A stretch of 25,587 bases of DNA from Chrysochromulina tobinii (GCA_001275005.1 JWZX01003237.1:1-25587); one strand, 5' to 3'. Numbered from the stretch's first letter, positions 17,116-25,446 are shown. Numbers and translations are program-made. The notes: generated by a model from the sequence alone, not told the origin.

Positions 17116-18420
17116 ATGTTTGAAGCCCACCCCAGCGTGAGCTTTGTGCGCCACGAATCGAGTGCGCCCGTTTGCACAGGACCTGGGCTCTGGCAGGACG
17201 TGCAGAGAACAGAGGATCTTGGGATGCAGCAGCATCACTGCCCTGCAGCACTATCTTTCCATTCCGAATCGTACACTCCAGGGAACGTGGAGCGAAACGA
17301 GTGCTGCTCGGGTATATCGCAGCCGCGACTACTCGCAAAGTCGAAGCGATGGTTTTCTACAAAGCGCTTCGTGACATGCGACGGAAGCAGTGTACCTGCA
17401 ACGGTTGATGTCCTCGGCCGGCTTGGCAACCGCTCTGTGGCTTTTGTGGGCGACTCCGTCACGTCGCAGTTGTTCAACGCGATGATAGCCGACCTGGTCG
17501 CACATGGACAGACTGTTGACTATGTGCACCGCTGGGCATTTCGCGACATTCGCCCTTCTGATCTAAGGAATGATGGAATGTGCACGATCAAAAATAGCGG
17601 GCGGCACGGTGGTAGTGAGCTACATCTTCGACTCGATCCACGGGATGCATCACCGTGCAAAGTGATTGGATACCAAGGTGGCTCCGATCCACACAAATGG
17701 GGAATGCGCCCAGTTTGTCTTTCAATCCCTGAGCAACAAGTGGAGCTACATCACTATGCAGTGCGATTTTCGTTCTACCGCATGGACATGCGAACCCGCG
17801 ATGGCAAGCTCGGAAAATACAAGATGTCGAAGCAGTGGACGGACGCGCTGGGGCACTGCGCGTCTGCCTGGCACAACTTTGATGGTAGACTGGAAGGTGC
17901 GTTGCGCGACCACGATGCCGTCGTTGCAAACTTTGGAATGTGGTATGCTAGGGAATGCCCAGCACGCAACAGATGCGGCCTAGACAAATATCGCGACGAT
18001 CTCCGCCATGTACTGTCGCGATTGCAAACGCTCGCCCCACAGGGAAAGCTTGGGCTGTTTCGCGAGAGCAATCCGCAGCATTTCGCCACGCCAGATGGCT
18101 CCGGCCTATTCGAGATCTTTGACAAGGGGAGTAAGCCGTGCTCTCGCTGCGAAGCACTCGGGCCGGCATTTGTCAACACCTCGGACTGGCGTAACGCGGC
18201 TCTCGAGGAAGTGGCACAAGAGCTGGGGTTTCCGCGCGACAACATTGTACGGTACGCGTCTCTGCTGCGTCCGATGCATGCTTTGCACAAGCCGAGTACG
18301 CACAAATGCCGAGCAGACTGTACGCACTACTGTTACAACCCACAGCTCTGGACAGCCCAGCTCGACGGCATCTATCGACACCTGTACAACTGGGCAAGCA
18401 CCACGCGTCGGGTTGAATGA
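17116..18420 (+). CDS. PC-esterase / trichome-birefringence-like (TBL) family protein
   Basis: 434 residues. VAFVGDSVTSQLFNAMIADL (108-127) is the GDS block of the PC-esterase/TBL (DUF231) family, with Ser114 as nucleophile. ADCTHYCYNPQLWTAQLDGI (400-419) carries the C-terminal D-x-x-H motif (Asp401, His404) that completes the triad. The CDG block before the GDS (88-90) also fits the family. In plants these enzymes O-acetylate cell-wall polysaccharides in the Golgi; animal CASD1 acetylates sialic acids. Many paired cysteines suggest a luminal protein, but the model has no signal anchor. The frame is open upstream to 17023, after a stop at 17020-17022, yet contains no earlier ATG, so a first exon may be missing. 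It is divergent from the methyltransferase gene. Acceptor and reaction (acetyl transfer or hydrolysis) are unknown. Confidence 0.85.
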   Translation: MFEAHPSVSFVRHESSAPVCTGPGLWQDVQRTEDLGMQQHHCPAALSFHSESYTPGNVERNECCSGISQPRLLAKSKRWFSTKRFVTCDGSSVPATVDVLGRLGNRSVAFVGDSVTSQLFNAMIADLVAHGQTVDYVHRWAFRDIRPSDLRNDGMCTIKNSGRHGGSELHLRLDPRDASPCKVIGYQGGSDPHKWGMRPVCLSIPEQQVELHHYAVRFSFYRMDMRTRDGKLGKYKMSKQWTDALGHCASAWHNFDGRLEGALRDHDAVVANFGMWYARECPARNRCGLDKYRDDLRHVLSRLQTLAPQGKLGLFRESNPQHFATPDGSGLFEIFDKGSKPCSRCEALGPAFVNTSDWRNAALEEVAQELGFPRDNIVRYASLLRPMHALHKPSTHKCRADCTHYCYNPQLWTAQLDGIYRHLYNWASTTRRVE

Positions 18421-18564
18421 TTCAGCATGGGGTCTAGAAAATTACCGACACATTCACACACGCATTCACAGGGCTGATTCACACCACGGTTTGTCCTCTC
18501 TCTATGGGCGGCCGAGTAGGATGGAACTGCAAATCCACACTTTTGGCAGCAAATTTATGGAACC

Positions 18565-18595
18565 GTCCCGGCTCCCCCCGGTGTGGTTGAACCGG
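18565..18595. repeat. Dispersed motif, copy between PC-esterase and phosphatase genes
   Basis: The block starting GTCCCGGCTCCCCCCGGTGT and ending TTGAACCGG matches the 13815-13858 copy with about two changes. The right arm then diverges, so it forms only a shorter stem (CCGGT/ACCGG). It lies in the 239-base gap before the HAD phosphatase gene. Confidence 0.65.
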
Positions 18596-18659
18596 TAACC
18601 CCCTCAGACCCCGTTCACGTTCAAGTTTGCAGTTTTCACGGCAAGCCCCGCTCGATAGG

Positions 18660-19646
18660 ATGCGAATTGCGAGTATTGCGGTCACTGTGACCTCCGCTGC
18701 CGCCGCCGCCGCCGTCCTCGGCCTCATTTATCGCCGCCCGACGCTCCGGAGGCTGCGTGCACTTCTCAGCCTTCCCACGCCTCCACCCGACGCCGCACTC
18801 ATCCAACGTCTCACCACGTGCGTGTTTGATTGTGATGGCGTAATTTACCAGCACGACGCCGCAGTGCCGGGGGTGCCCGAGGCACTGGGAAAGCTGCGAA
18901 GTTCGGGCCAACGGCTCATCTTCGTCACGAATGCTGCAGGCCAGTCGCGCGCCTCGCTCGCCGCTAAGCTCACCAAGCTCGGCGTTCCAGGCGTGACAGC
19001 GGACGATTGCGTCACCTCTGCGTCCGCAGCTGCAGCATACCTGGCAACGACGCACCCGCAAGTGAAGCGCGCGTACGTCGTTGGCCAAGGCGGCCTGCTG
19101 GATGAGCTTCGCCTCAAGGGCATCGAACCGGTCGGAGAGAAAGACGTCGGTGGCCTCGAGGCGCTCATCGCATCGGGCGGCCTGACTGACGACGTAGACG
19201 CCGTCGTGGTGGGCATGCAATACGAGGGCCTATGCTACGCGCGCCTCGCCAAGGCCGCCGCGTACGCGCGTGATCCACAGCGGCCCTTTGTGGCCACCAA
19301 CCCAGACGCAAATTTCCCAGCCGGGCTTGCCGACATGGTGCCCGCCGGTGGATGCAACGTGCGGTTCGTCGCCTATGCGGCCGAGCGCGAGCCCGACGTG
19401 GTGGTGGGCAAGCCGAGCCGTGATCTCGCGCTTCTCCTCTCGTCGCTCTATGGGCTCTCGCCCGACACGACGCTCATGGTGGGCGACCGGATCAACACCG
19501 ACGTGGCCTTTGGCCTCTCTGTGGGATGGCGCACGATGCTCGTTCTTAGTGGCTGCCATAGCCGAGCCGACATCAGGCGCGCGAACGCGGCTGAGAGGCC
19601 CGACTACTGCGCGGACACGGTGGCTGACTTGGCGAACTTGTTGTGA
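18660..19646 (+). CDS. HAD-family phosphatase, 2-phosphoglycolate phosphatase-like
   Basis: 328 residues from the first ATG. All four HAD motifs are present: VFDCDGVIY (55-63, nucleophile Asp57 and acid/base Asp59), FVTNAAGQSR (88-97, Thr90), VVGKPS (248-253, Lys251) and MVGDRINTDVAFG (273-285, Asp276, Asp281). The pattern and the C2-type cap, with FVATNPDANFP (210-220), place it in the group of eukaryotic phosphoglycolate phosphatase, pyridoxal phosphatase and 4-nitrophenylphosphatase. In algae the enzyme removes 2-phosphoglycolate made by Rubisco oxygenation; in general metabolism it repairs side products. The N-terminus (residues 5-23) is hydrophobic and Ala-rich, followed by Arg-rich sequence (25-33), so it may be a membrane anchor or an organelle targeting sequence. 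The family core begins at about residue 47. The METTL17-like gene starts 59 bases after the stop. PDXP-type activity is the main alternative. Confidence 0.9.
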   Translation: MRIASIAVTVTSAAAAAAVLGLIYRRPTLRRLRALLSLPTPPPDAALIQRLTTCVFDCDGVIYQHDAAVPGVPEALGKLRSSGQRLIFVTNAAGQSRASLAAKLTKLGVPGVTADDCVTSASAAAAYLATTHPQVKRAYVVGQGGLLDELRLKGIEPVGEKDVGGLEALIASGGLTDDVDAVVVGMQYEGLCYARLAKAAAYARDPQRPFVATNPDANFPAGLADMVPAGGCNVRFVAYAAEREPDVVVGKPSRDLALLLSSLYGLSPDTTLMVGDRINTDVAFGLSVGWRTMLVLSGCHSRADIRRANAAERPDYCADTVADLANLL

Positions 19647-19705
19647 GTTAATGTGAAAAATTCACACTTGCACCTTCACACCGCGTCGACGAACGACGTG
19701 TGCGC

Positions 19706-21328
19706 ATGTCAGCTAGGGTCTTCGTGCGACTCGCCTTTCGACACCGCACGCTCCCTCGCCACTACCGATTCACCACCACCACCGCAGCGAGCGCACGCCG
19801 CACAGCACCATGGAGCAACCCGCCTGCTGTGCCGCCCGACGCGTCGGATGATGAAGGTGACTCATACGAGGAGGAGGAGGAGTACTACTACGAGGAGGGA
19901 GATGATGCACCGCGCTCCGGTTCGCGGCCGCAAATTCCGTCGCTGACGCGGCATCTGCCGCGTGCACTGCGCCACGGCGAGTTCGTTCGCCAGGTGCGCC
20001 TTCCCGAGGCGCTCGAGGATGTGCTCGCCACGCACACGGTGCCACGACTGATCACGTCCTTGAAGGCCGCCAAGCAAGCGCGCTTGGCGGGCTCAACTGA
20101 GGAGCGCTCGCTGACCGTGGACGATTTTGCCGCGCATCGGCTCGACCGCACGTATGCCGCCTGCTTCCGCGTCCTGCACGAAATCAACTGCCGTGTGCCC
20201 GACTTCGCGCCCAGGAGCATCCTCGACTTTGGTGCGTACCTTGGGTCCGCCTCTTGGGCGACGCACGCGATCTGGCCACCTGAGGAGCTGCCGGAGCGGG
20301 GCGCGGCGGCGCGGCTGTACGTGGCCGTCGAGCCGAACCCACGCCTCCGCGGCGCTGGCGCCGAGCTGAGCGAAACCGCGGCTCCACACGGACCGCCAAT
20401 CCAGTGGCGATCTGAGATGCCCGCATCGGCCGAGCTCGGGCCGTTGTCGGGCTCCGCTGACGTGGGCGACGCCAAGGCCTTCGACCTCGTCGTCGTGCCG
20501 TACTCGCTCTCCTCCCTGCCCGCTGCTGGCGTGACTCGGGCGCTCGCATCGCTTTGGGCACGGACGGCGGTGGGCGGCATCCTGGCGGTGATCGACTCGG
20601 CGGGTGACTCGAGCGTGGCGACCGTTGGACGCGCGCGCGCCTACTTTGAAGACGAGGCACCCGGGGCTCGTCTGCTCGCGCCCTTTCCACACCGCGGCCT
20701 CGGCATGACCAGCGTCTTTGGCGCCGACGGCAGCGGAGGCATGATGGAACCATGGCCGATGAAGGCGTACCGCAAGTCGTTTAGCAAGGGCGCGACGCTG
20801 CAGCTGACGCAGCGTGTCCTCGAGTCCACAGCCGCACGCGAGCACGGCAAGCGCACCGGGGTGCGCAACGGTAATGAACGCAAGGTTCGTCTCGAGTCGT
20901 TTGTGTACCTCCTCATCCGCAAGGAACCCACTGCCGAGCATGCCCCTGCCGGAGCGGCAGCTGTCTTCGCTGGGGGTGGGCGTGGCGCAGCGGCAGCAAG
21001 CTACGGTGCTGGGGCACTGCCAGCGGCGCGTGTGGCAGAGTACTCGCCGCGTGACGATGCGATGTGGGGCGCCTCACCGTTTGGACGGGTGCTAGGCACG
21101 CCGCGCAATCGGACAAGACACATCTTGATGGACGTGCTCACGCCGAGTGGTCAGATGCAAACGTTCACCGTGACCAAGGGGAATCTGGGGCGCGCCGACT
21201 ACAGGTACCTACGCAAGGCGCAAGAGGGCAACACGGTGCCGATGGCGCTCTTCGACGCGTCACCCGAGTTACGACGTACGAAGCTCGATGCACGACGGGG
21301 GGTCAGAAGCGCGTCATATCGATCGTGA
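19706..21328 (+). CDS. METTL17: METTL17/Rsm22-like mitochondrial ribosome assembly factor
   Basis: 540 residues. The family (Rsm22, METTL17) has a methyltransferase fold and assists assembly of the mitochondrial small ribosomal subunit. Residues 1-32 (MSARVFVRLAFRHRTLPRHY and on) are Arg-rich and lack acidic residues, a good mitochondrial leader. An acidic run (49-67, EEEEEYYYEE) follows. Family blocks: HRLDRTYAACFRVLHEI (144-160), the degenerate SAM motif SILDFGAYLGSASWA (171-185), FDLVVVPYSLSSLP (259-272), LAPFPHRG (324-331) and the C-terminal TRHILMDVLTPSG...DYRYLRKAQEG (470-508). The motif usually reads LDFGxGxG; here it is LDFGAYLG. The protein has only two cysteines (153 and 162), although studied homologues bind a 4Fe-4S cluster through four. 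The first ATG is used; a GTG lies two codons before it. AATAAA at 21524-21529 is a plausible polyadenylation signal. Confidence 0.85.
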   Translation: MSARVFVRLAFRHRTLPRHYRFTTTTAASARRTAPWSNPPAVPPDASDDEGDSYEEEEEYYYEEGDDAPRSGSRPQIPSLTRHLPRALRHGEFVRQVRLPEALEDVLATHTVPRLITSLKAAKQARLAGSTEERSLTVDDFAAHRLDRTYAACFRVLHEINCRVPDFAPRSILDFGAYLGSASWATHAIWPPEELPERGAAARLYVAVEPNPRLRGAGAELSETAAPHGPPIQWRSEMPASAELGPLSGSADVGDAKAFDLVVVPYSLSSLPAAGVTRALASLWARTAVGGILAVIDSAGDSSVATVGRARAYFEDEAPGARLLAPFPHRGLGMTSVFGADGSGGMMEPWPMKAYRKSFSKGATLQLTQRVLESTAAREHGKRTGVRNGNERKVRLESFVYLLIRKEPTAEHAPAGAAAVFAGGGRGAAAASYGAGALPAARVAEYSPRDDAMWGASPFGRVLGTPRNRTRHILMDVLTPSGQMQTFTVTKGNLGRADYRYLRKAQEGNTVPMALFDASPELRRTKLDARRGVRSASYRS

Positions 21329-21805
21329 CAGGTGCGATCATCTGTCCAAACATACTGATGCCCAAACTTGGGAGAGGGGCGACGAAACCCTTTAGCGAAA
21401 TTTTTCGTGTGAGCTGTGTGCCCTGGGCTGTGTGTTCACCGGAGACCGGATGGATGCGGACCCGCCGCGCCCCGGCGTGCAGGAAGTGAAACTAACGTCG
21501 CTTCCTTGCACGACCCGTCAGCAAATAAAAACCACCCACGAGAGTGACGGGCTCCGGCGGGCCCGCGCTTCCATGCCCGCTTCTTGCGTTCTTGGTGAAC
21601 TCTAACTCGGGACCTCCTGTGTGAACACATATGCAATACACGGTAGAGTGCCGCTGCTGCTGCTGTGCGACTACATCAATCGTCTCTGACTCCTGCTGAT
21701 CGCGTGAAGAACGCGTGCGAGGAGGCGGATAGTGTCATGACTCATCACTCTCAATGTTGCATGCATTGCGTTCCGTTTCGTTTCCAAAAACAAAAATCTT
21801 TCAGG
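21329..21805. other. Intergenic region: 3' end of METTL17-like gene and upstream of EF-hand-like gene
   Basis: No separate gene is supported in these 477 bases. Seen are an imperfect stem GCAGGAAG/CTTCCTTGC (21479-21486 and 21501-21509), AATAAA at 21524-21529, and a GCT triplet run (21653-21667). Just before the ATG at 21806 there is a pyrimidine-ended TTTCAG (21799-21804), which looks like a splice acceptor, so an intron in the 5' leader is possible. The frame of the next gene is open upstream from 21665, with further ATGs at 21737 and 21761. Confidence 0.4.
21524..21529 (+). terminator. Possible polyadenylation signal (AATAAA)
   Basis: A canonical AATAAA about 195 bases after the METTL17-like stop codon. 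It is a plausible cleavage and polyadenylation signal; whether this organism uses the animal consensus is unknown. Confidence 0.35.
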
Positions 21806-24059
21806 ATGTCTGCCAAGCACCGGCTGCGTGACGGCGCCTTCCTGCATGTGACACTTGCGACTTTGCCTAACGTTACAGACCGTTCGCAGGCTCTCGAACG
21901 CGTCGCATCCCGGCAGCTTAGCAAGTGGCTCTCGCTGCATTGCCTTGCGAGTACGCCCATCTTGTCGGTTCTGTCGGACACCTTCATGCGCATGAACGGG
22001 CGCCAGAATGTCACCGCCGATGACGCTGGCAAGGCCAGGATGGAGGTGGCCAGGGACATTGTGGCTCAGAATCTTCCTTTCTGGGCACAGGGCAACGGCG
22101 ATCTCAACACGCAGGCTGCGCTGGAGGCACGAGCACGCCTCCGCAATGAGCCCGGTCTGGTCACCGAGCTCCAGCGCTGGTGGGAGACCGCGCAGCGGTC
22201 TCTTCAATCTGTGAGCGACACGTCTCGCGACGTGCTTAGCCGCGACGAGTACCTTCACCTGAGCCGGCTGCTGTCCAAGGCGTTGACGCCCAAGTTTGAC
22301 CCCAGCGAGGCACAGCTCGCTGCCGAAGAGGACTGGGAGGTCGACTCGGATGTCGATGGCCGTATGACGCGCGGACGCTTCATGGATGCGATCTTCGAGT
22401 GCGCTCGCGCGTGCCACGCCGCAGCCTTGTCCTGCCCTTATGCGCACGTCCTCACGTGCTCCTCTAACGTGCCTCGCCGCGCGCTGTGGCCCGGGCGTGT
22501 GCTCTGTCGTGTGTGCGCTCTGCCGTGTGCGCCACACAGGCTCGCTGACGCGTGGACGCTCACGGTCGATGTCAACGAGTACATGGAGTTCCTTGCCTCC
22601 CTCTTCGAGCGGATTGCCGCGCAGCCCCTGGTCCGCCACACGGCCCACGGCCTCTGGTACTGGCGCCACGAGAAGGACGTGACAGCGGGCTCGTACGCGG
22701 ACGATTTGGCTGCAAGAGAAGAGCAGCTCTCGCGCCTCCGCGCTCGGAGCAGCTCTCGAAACGGCGAGCTGCGCGCTGACCTCCGCGCTTGGAGCAGCTC
22801 TCGAGACGGCGAGCTGCTGCCACTGGCCCAGCGCCACCTGTCCAGGAACGAGCTGGCGCTGGCTCACTCACCTTCTATCCGCGCGCTTACTAGGGAGGCC
22901 AACCGCCTTGCTCACCTGCACTCGCGGGAGAAGTCCACGCCGTGGATGGAGGCGGCGCTCTCAGCGGCGTCAGCGGCGGGAGTAGCTTATGCCTCGCCGC
23001 CGCCGCCGATCGTGCAGCAGCCGACGTACGTTCTCATGGCACCGCCCCCACGGGAGCCGTGACGCGCAACGGCACGTCCGCGCACCCAAGTCGCTGGCGG
23101 TGCTCATGACCGAGGAGCGCGCCGAAGGCAAGCCGCTGCTTCCGGCCAGGCAGCTCGCCTCGCGCAACATCTACCGCACAGTAAAGCAGCCGCCTGAACA
23201 TGCCACCTCCTGTAACGGCTCTGTGCCACCCCAAGGTGCGGCGCCTCCGCGCTCGCGCGTGCTGGCTCCTCATGCCCCGCCCACCTCGCCCCGTCATCCG
23301 TCCGAGGCAGTTGGGGCAGACCTCGCCGCAAGCACGCTTGGGCCTGAGGCAGGCGTCACCCACGCGATGCATGCACGTACCCAATCGCTGCCCGCGCTGA
23401 ACGAGCCGCCCGCAGACTCTTGGCGCGCGTCGTCAGCCGCGGTGCTGCCGAGGCCCGCTGCAATAAGGCCCGCGCGTCCAGCGTCGCCGGGGAAGACCTT
23501 TGCTCAGCGGCGGATGCTGTCTGCCGAGGTAGTGCCCACCATGGCACTGGTGGGGCCGGAGGGGCGCGCGAGAGCCCTCGCGCGTAGCTACCGAGGCAAG
23601 GCGTTTGCGACACATGTTGTCCGAGGGCTCGTCCTCGACGACAGAGGCGGTCCACATCTGGTCGTGAAGCCGCCGTCCACCGCCATGGCGAGCTTCTCCA
23701 CGACCCCCTCGAGGATGAGCAGTCTCAATGCCAACAAGACGGCCGGCCCGCGTCCTGATGACATTGCGACAGACGACCTCTTTGCAGCACAAAAAGTTGG
23801 GCAGCCGCTTCCGGCGCTGGACGAGGCTGCAGACGCCCTGCAGGAAACGATGAAGCGCTCCAAACCCGGCGAGGGGTCGTCCCCGCCAAAGCCACCTCGA
23901 GTGTATGAACCGGTCGGCAGTCCGCCAGCTGCCAGCCCGCTGCTGCAAAACACAGGAACGTACGTCATGCCAGTACATGTAGTGAGGCCGTACGTGCTGA
24001 GCTTCCCGGCACGCCGTGAGCCAGGGCGGGTCGGATCGACGCGAGCGAGTGCGTCTTAG
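21806..24059 (+). CDS. EF-hand-like protein with disordered tail, spliced from 2-3 exons
   Basis: Proposed exons are 21806-22398, 22540 to about 23011 or 23025, and about 23091 or 23150 to 24059. The first two exons encode a mostly helical protein. A degenerate EF-hand loop, DSDVDGRMTRGR (about 180-191), has Asp at positions 1, 3 and 5, Gly at 6, but Arg instead of Glu at 12. Removing the 141-base intron joins it to ...MDAIFELADAWTLTVDVNEYMEFLASLFERI, a continuous helix. This arrangement (EF-hand-like helix, then LADxWT) is seen in uncharacterised EF-hand proteins of protists. Frame 2 stops at 23062, while a long coding-like frame shifted by one base runs from 22986 to 24059 and encodes a Pro/Ala/Ser-rich tail; a second intron or a one-base indel would join them. 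Without joining, exon 2 alone gives a 371-residue protein. Earlier in-frame ATGs (21737, 21761) are less likely starts. Function unknown, possibly Ca2+-related or cytoskeletal. Confidence 0.6.
22399..22539 (+). other. Spliceosomal intron (141 bases, in frame and stop-free)
   Basis: It starts GTGCGC after ATCTTCGA and ends CCACACAG before GCTCGCTGAC. Splicing restores Glu-Leu-Ala-Asp-Ala-Trp across the junction, giving a smooth helix, whereas read-through would insert 47 residues that are Cys-rich and unlike the flanks. The pyrimidine/GT-rich composition also differs from the flanking coding sequence. Length is a multiple of three. Confidence 0.75.
22736..22825 (+). repeat. Tandem 45-base duplication within the EF-hand-like gene
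   Basis: Two copies of 45 bases (22736-22780 and 22781-22825) encode LRARSSSRNGELRAD and LRAWSSSRDGELLPL. They are highly similar in DNA, with most differences in the last bases, so this is a recent in-frame duplication. Confidence 0.8.
23012..23149 (+). other. Zone of frame change: candidate second intron
   Basis: The coding-like frame moves by one base here. Two GT-AG introns of the right length class would restore it: 23012-23090 (79 bases, GTGCAG to CCCAAG), joining ...PPPPI to SLAVLMTEER, or 23026-23149 (124 bases, GTACGT to GGCCAG), joining ...IVQQPT to QLASRNIYR. The second has the better donor and acceptor; the first keeps more coding-like sequence. A single extra C in the C5 run at 23045-23049 would also explain the shift. 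Confidence 0.5.
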
Positions 24060-24637
24060 GACTTAAGACCACTCCCGCGGGTCTACGACACACAGACGAC
24101 ACGAGAAGAGATAAATGAAAACGACCCCTACATGTAGAATCCAAACGAACGAGTGTCAGTGTATCGGCAATGAGAGCACCACTTGTGTGATGTGAGCGAA
24201 GAATGTGTGCACCGGCAGCGTGTGGGCGGGCCGCCCTAGCGCCTAGGGTCAATTGTGGGTACGGGCGCACGGTTATTGAACGGTTATTGTGAACGGCGCG
24301 TGTCCTGCACTCCTCAGACGTAGCACCGGTTGTCGCGACAGTGTCGTGCGGTGTTAACGTTCACACAAGGTCAGGGACACACGCGCGACGAAGAGCCGGG
24401 GAGCCCGTCCGGGGATGTCTTGGGTGATGAGTTTTCGGCACAGTGAAAGTCGAGTTGCGACTGATCGAGTTTTCGGCAGTGAAAACCATCGTCAGTGAAA
24501 GTCGAGTTGTGCTCGAAACCTCATATGATTCGGTTCACACCATTTTCTGCTGCTTGTTCACAGCATCCAAGCTCGGCCGCAGCTGCAGAGCAACGTGAAG
24601 CACAATTGCGCTCGCGCAGGAAATTGAGGTAGTACAC
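24060..24637. promoter_or_regulatory. Intergenic region with direct repeats upstream of last gene
   Basis: No gene is supported in these 578 bases. Features: CTACATGTAG (24128-24137); CGGTTATTG twice (24269-24277 and 24281-24289); TGTCGCGACA (24331-24340); GTGTTAACGTTCACAC (24351-24366); a weak relative of the dispersed hairpin arm (24393-24404); and a pair of direct repeats, GAGTTTTCGGCA (24429-24440, 24467-24478) and CAGTGAAAGTCGAGTTG (24441-24457, 24493-24509). Confidence 0.45.
24429..24509 (+). repeat. Interleaved direct repeats, possible promoter elements
   Basis: GAGTTTTCGGCA occurs twice 38 bases apart and the 17-base CAGTGAAAGTCGAGTTG twice 52 bases apart, in the same order, so this is a diverged duplication of about 40-50 bases. 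It ends 128 bases before the ATG of the last gene. Confidence 0.7.
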
Positions 24638-25345
24638 ATGTTCCGCCGGACGCTTGACTTCTTCGTCCGACCGCAGGTCACCAAGTTTGTGCATCGCACG
24701 GCACTGCGCCTTGACCGCGAAGAGATTCTTTTTGGTGCGCAAGGTGCAGCGATTGCAGTCAACAACGCTCTTGGTTCTGCGTTGCGAGGAGACAGCACGC
24801 CACTAGATGAGATCAGCCAGAGCGGCGCTGTCGATGCGGAATTGCACGCCGCTCTGATGGATGAGGTGCGGCGCGGCCAGCAGTATGCTCCCGACATTGG
24901 CGAAGCGATGAATGCCCGCGAGCTGCAGCTGGATGAGCTTGCACGACAACGGCAGGCGCTCGAGGGCACGGCGCGCCTGGATGACCTGGTGCTCATCGTT
25001 GGCGGTCGACGGGGGCACTTCGACCCGCTCGGCATGTACCAGCTCAAGGTGGGCTCTAGCCTTGTCGTGCTAAGTGAGCAGCCCAGCGGCTTGTGGCGCG
25101 CGGACGTGCAGCGCGAGCTGTTGCTCCGGGAAGGGTGCAGCGTGCAGTGCACGGTGGCGTTTGCGGAGCCGCGAGAAGGCGCGCCTGATCAGCTGTACAC
25201 CTTCGAGGCGGCCGTGGACGGCGAGCAGCTCGTGAGCGGCGCCGCCGACCTCGAGGACACCTCGTTCGTGCTCACTGACATGAATGGCCTCAGTCCCGGT
25301 GGCGGCCGCTTTTGGCGGATGGCCACGGAAGTGAGCTTGTGGTAG
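24638..25345 (+). CDS. Unrecognised protein, possible mitochondrial leader
   Basis: 235 residues, complete. I do not recognise the family. The first 27 residues (MFRRTLDFFVRPQVTKFVHR and on) are basic and could form an amphipathic helix, so a mitochondrial leader or membrane-associating helix is possible, although Asp7 weakens this. Residues about 28-110 are mostly helical with acidic patches. From about 115 on, alternating hydrophobic stretches (DDLVLIVGG, YQLKVGSSLVVLSE, CSVQCTVAFAE) suggest a beta-rich C-terminal domain ending in FWRMATEVSLW. No catalytic motif or membrane span is visible. The regular composition, Met start and tidy stop make it a likely real gene. A function is not assigned. 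Confidence 0.65.
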   Translation: MFRRTLDFFVRPQVTKFVHRTALRLDREEILFGAQGAAIAVNNALGSALRGDSTPLDEISQSGAVDAELHAALMDEVRRGQQYAPDIGEAMNARELQLDELARQRQALEGTARLDDLVLIVGGRRGHFDPLGMYQLKVGSSLVVLSEQPSGLWRADVQRELLLREGCSVQCTVAFAEPREGAPDQLYTFEAAVDGEQLVSGAADLEDTSFVLTDMNGLSPGGGRFWRMATEVSLW

Positions 25346-25446
25346 CGCCCACACCCACTGTGACGCACACTCAACACTGTGTCTCGAGGTCTCGAGGTAT
25401 GCGGGGCTTTAGCGGGGCTTTTTTTTCCCCTCTGAAGTTTCCAGTT

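Noticed and set aside
18660-21328. Operon of phosphatase and METTL17-like genes because of the 59-base gap
   Set aside because: The genome is eukaryotic and each protein has its own likely targeting sequence; compact spacing alone does not show co-transcription.
22989-24059. Independent gene starting at the ATG at 22989
   Set aside because: The first 35 residues are Arg/Ser-rich and look like out-of-frame translation of the preceding exon; joining to the upstream gene by an intron explains the data better, though independence is not fully excluded.
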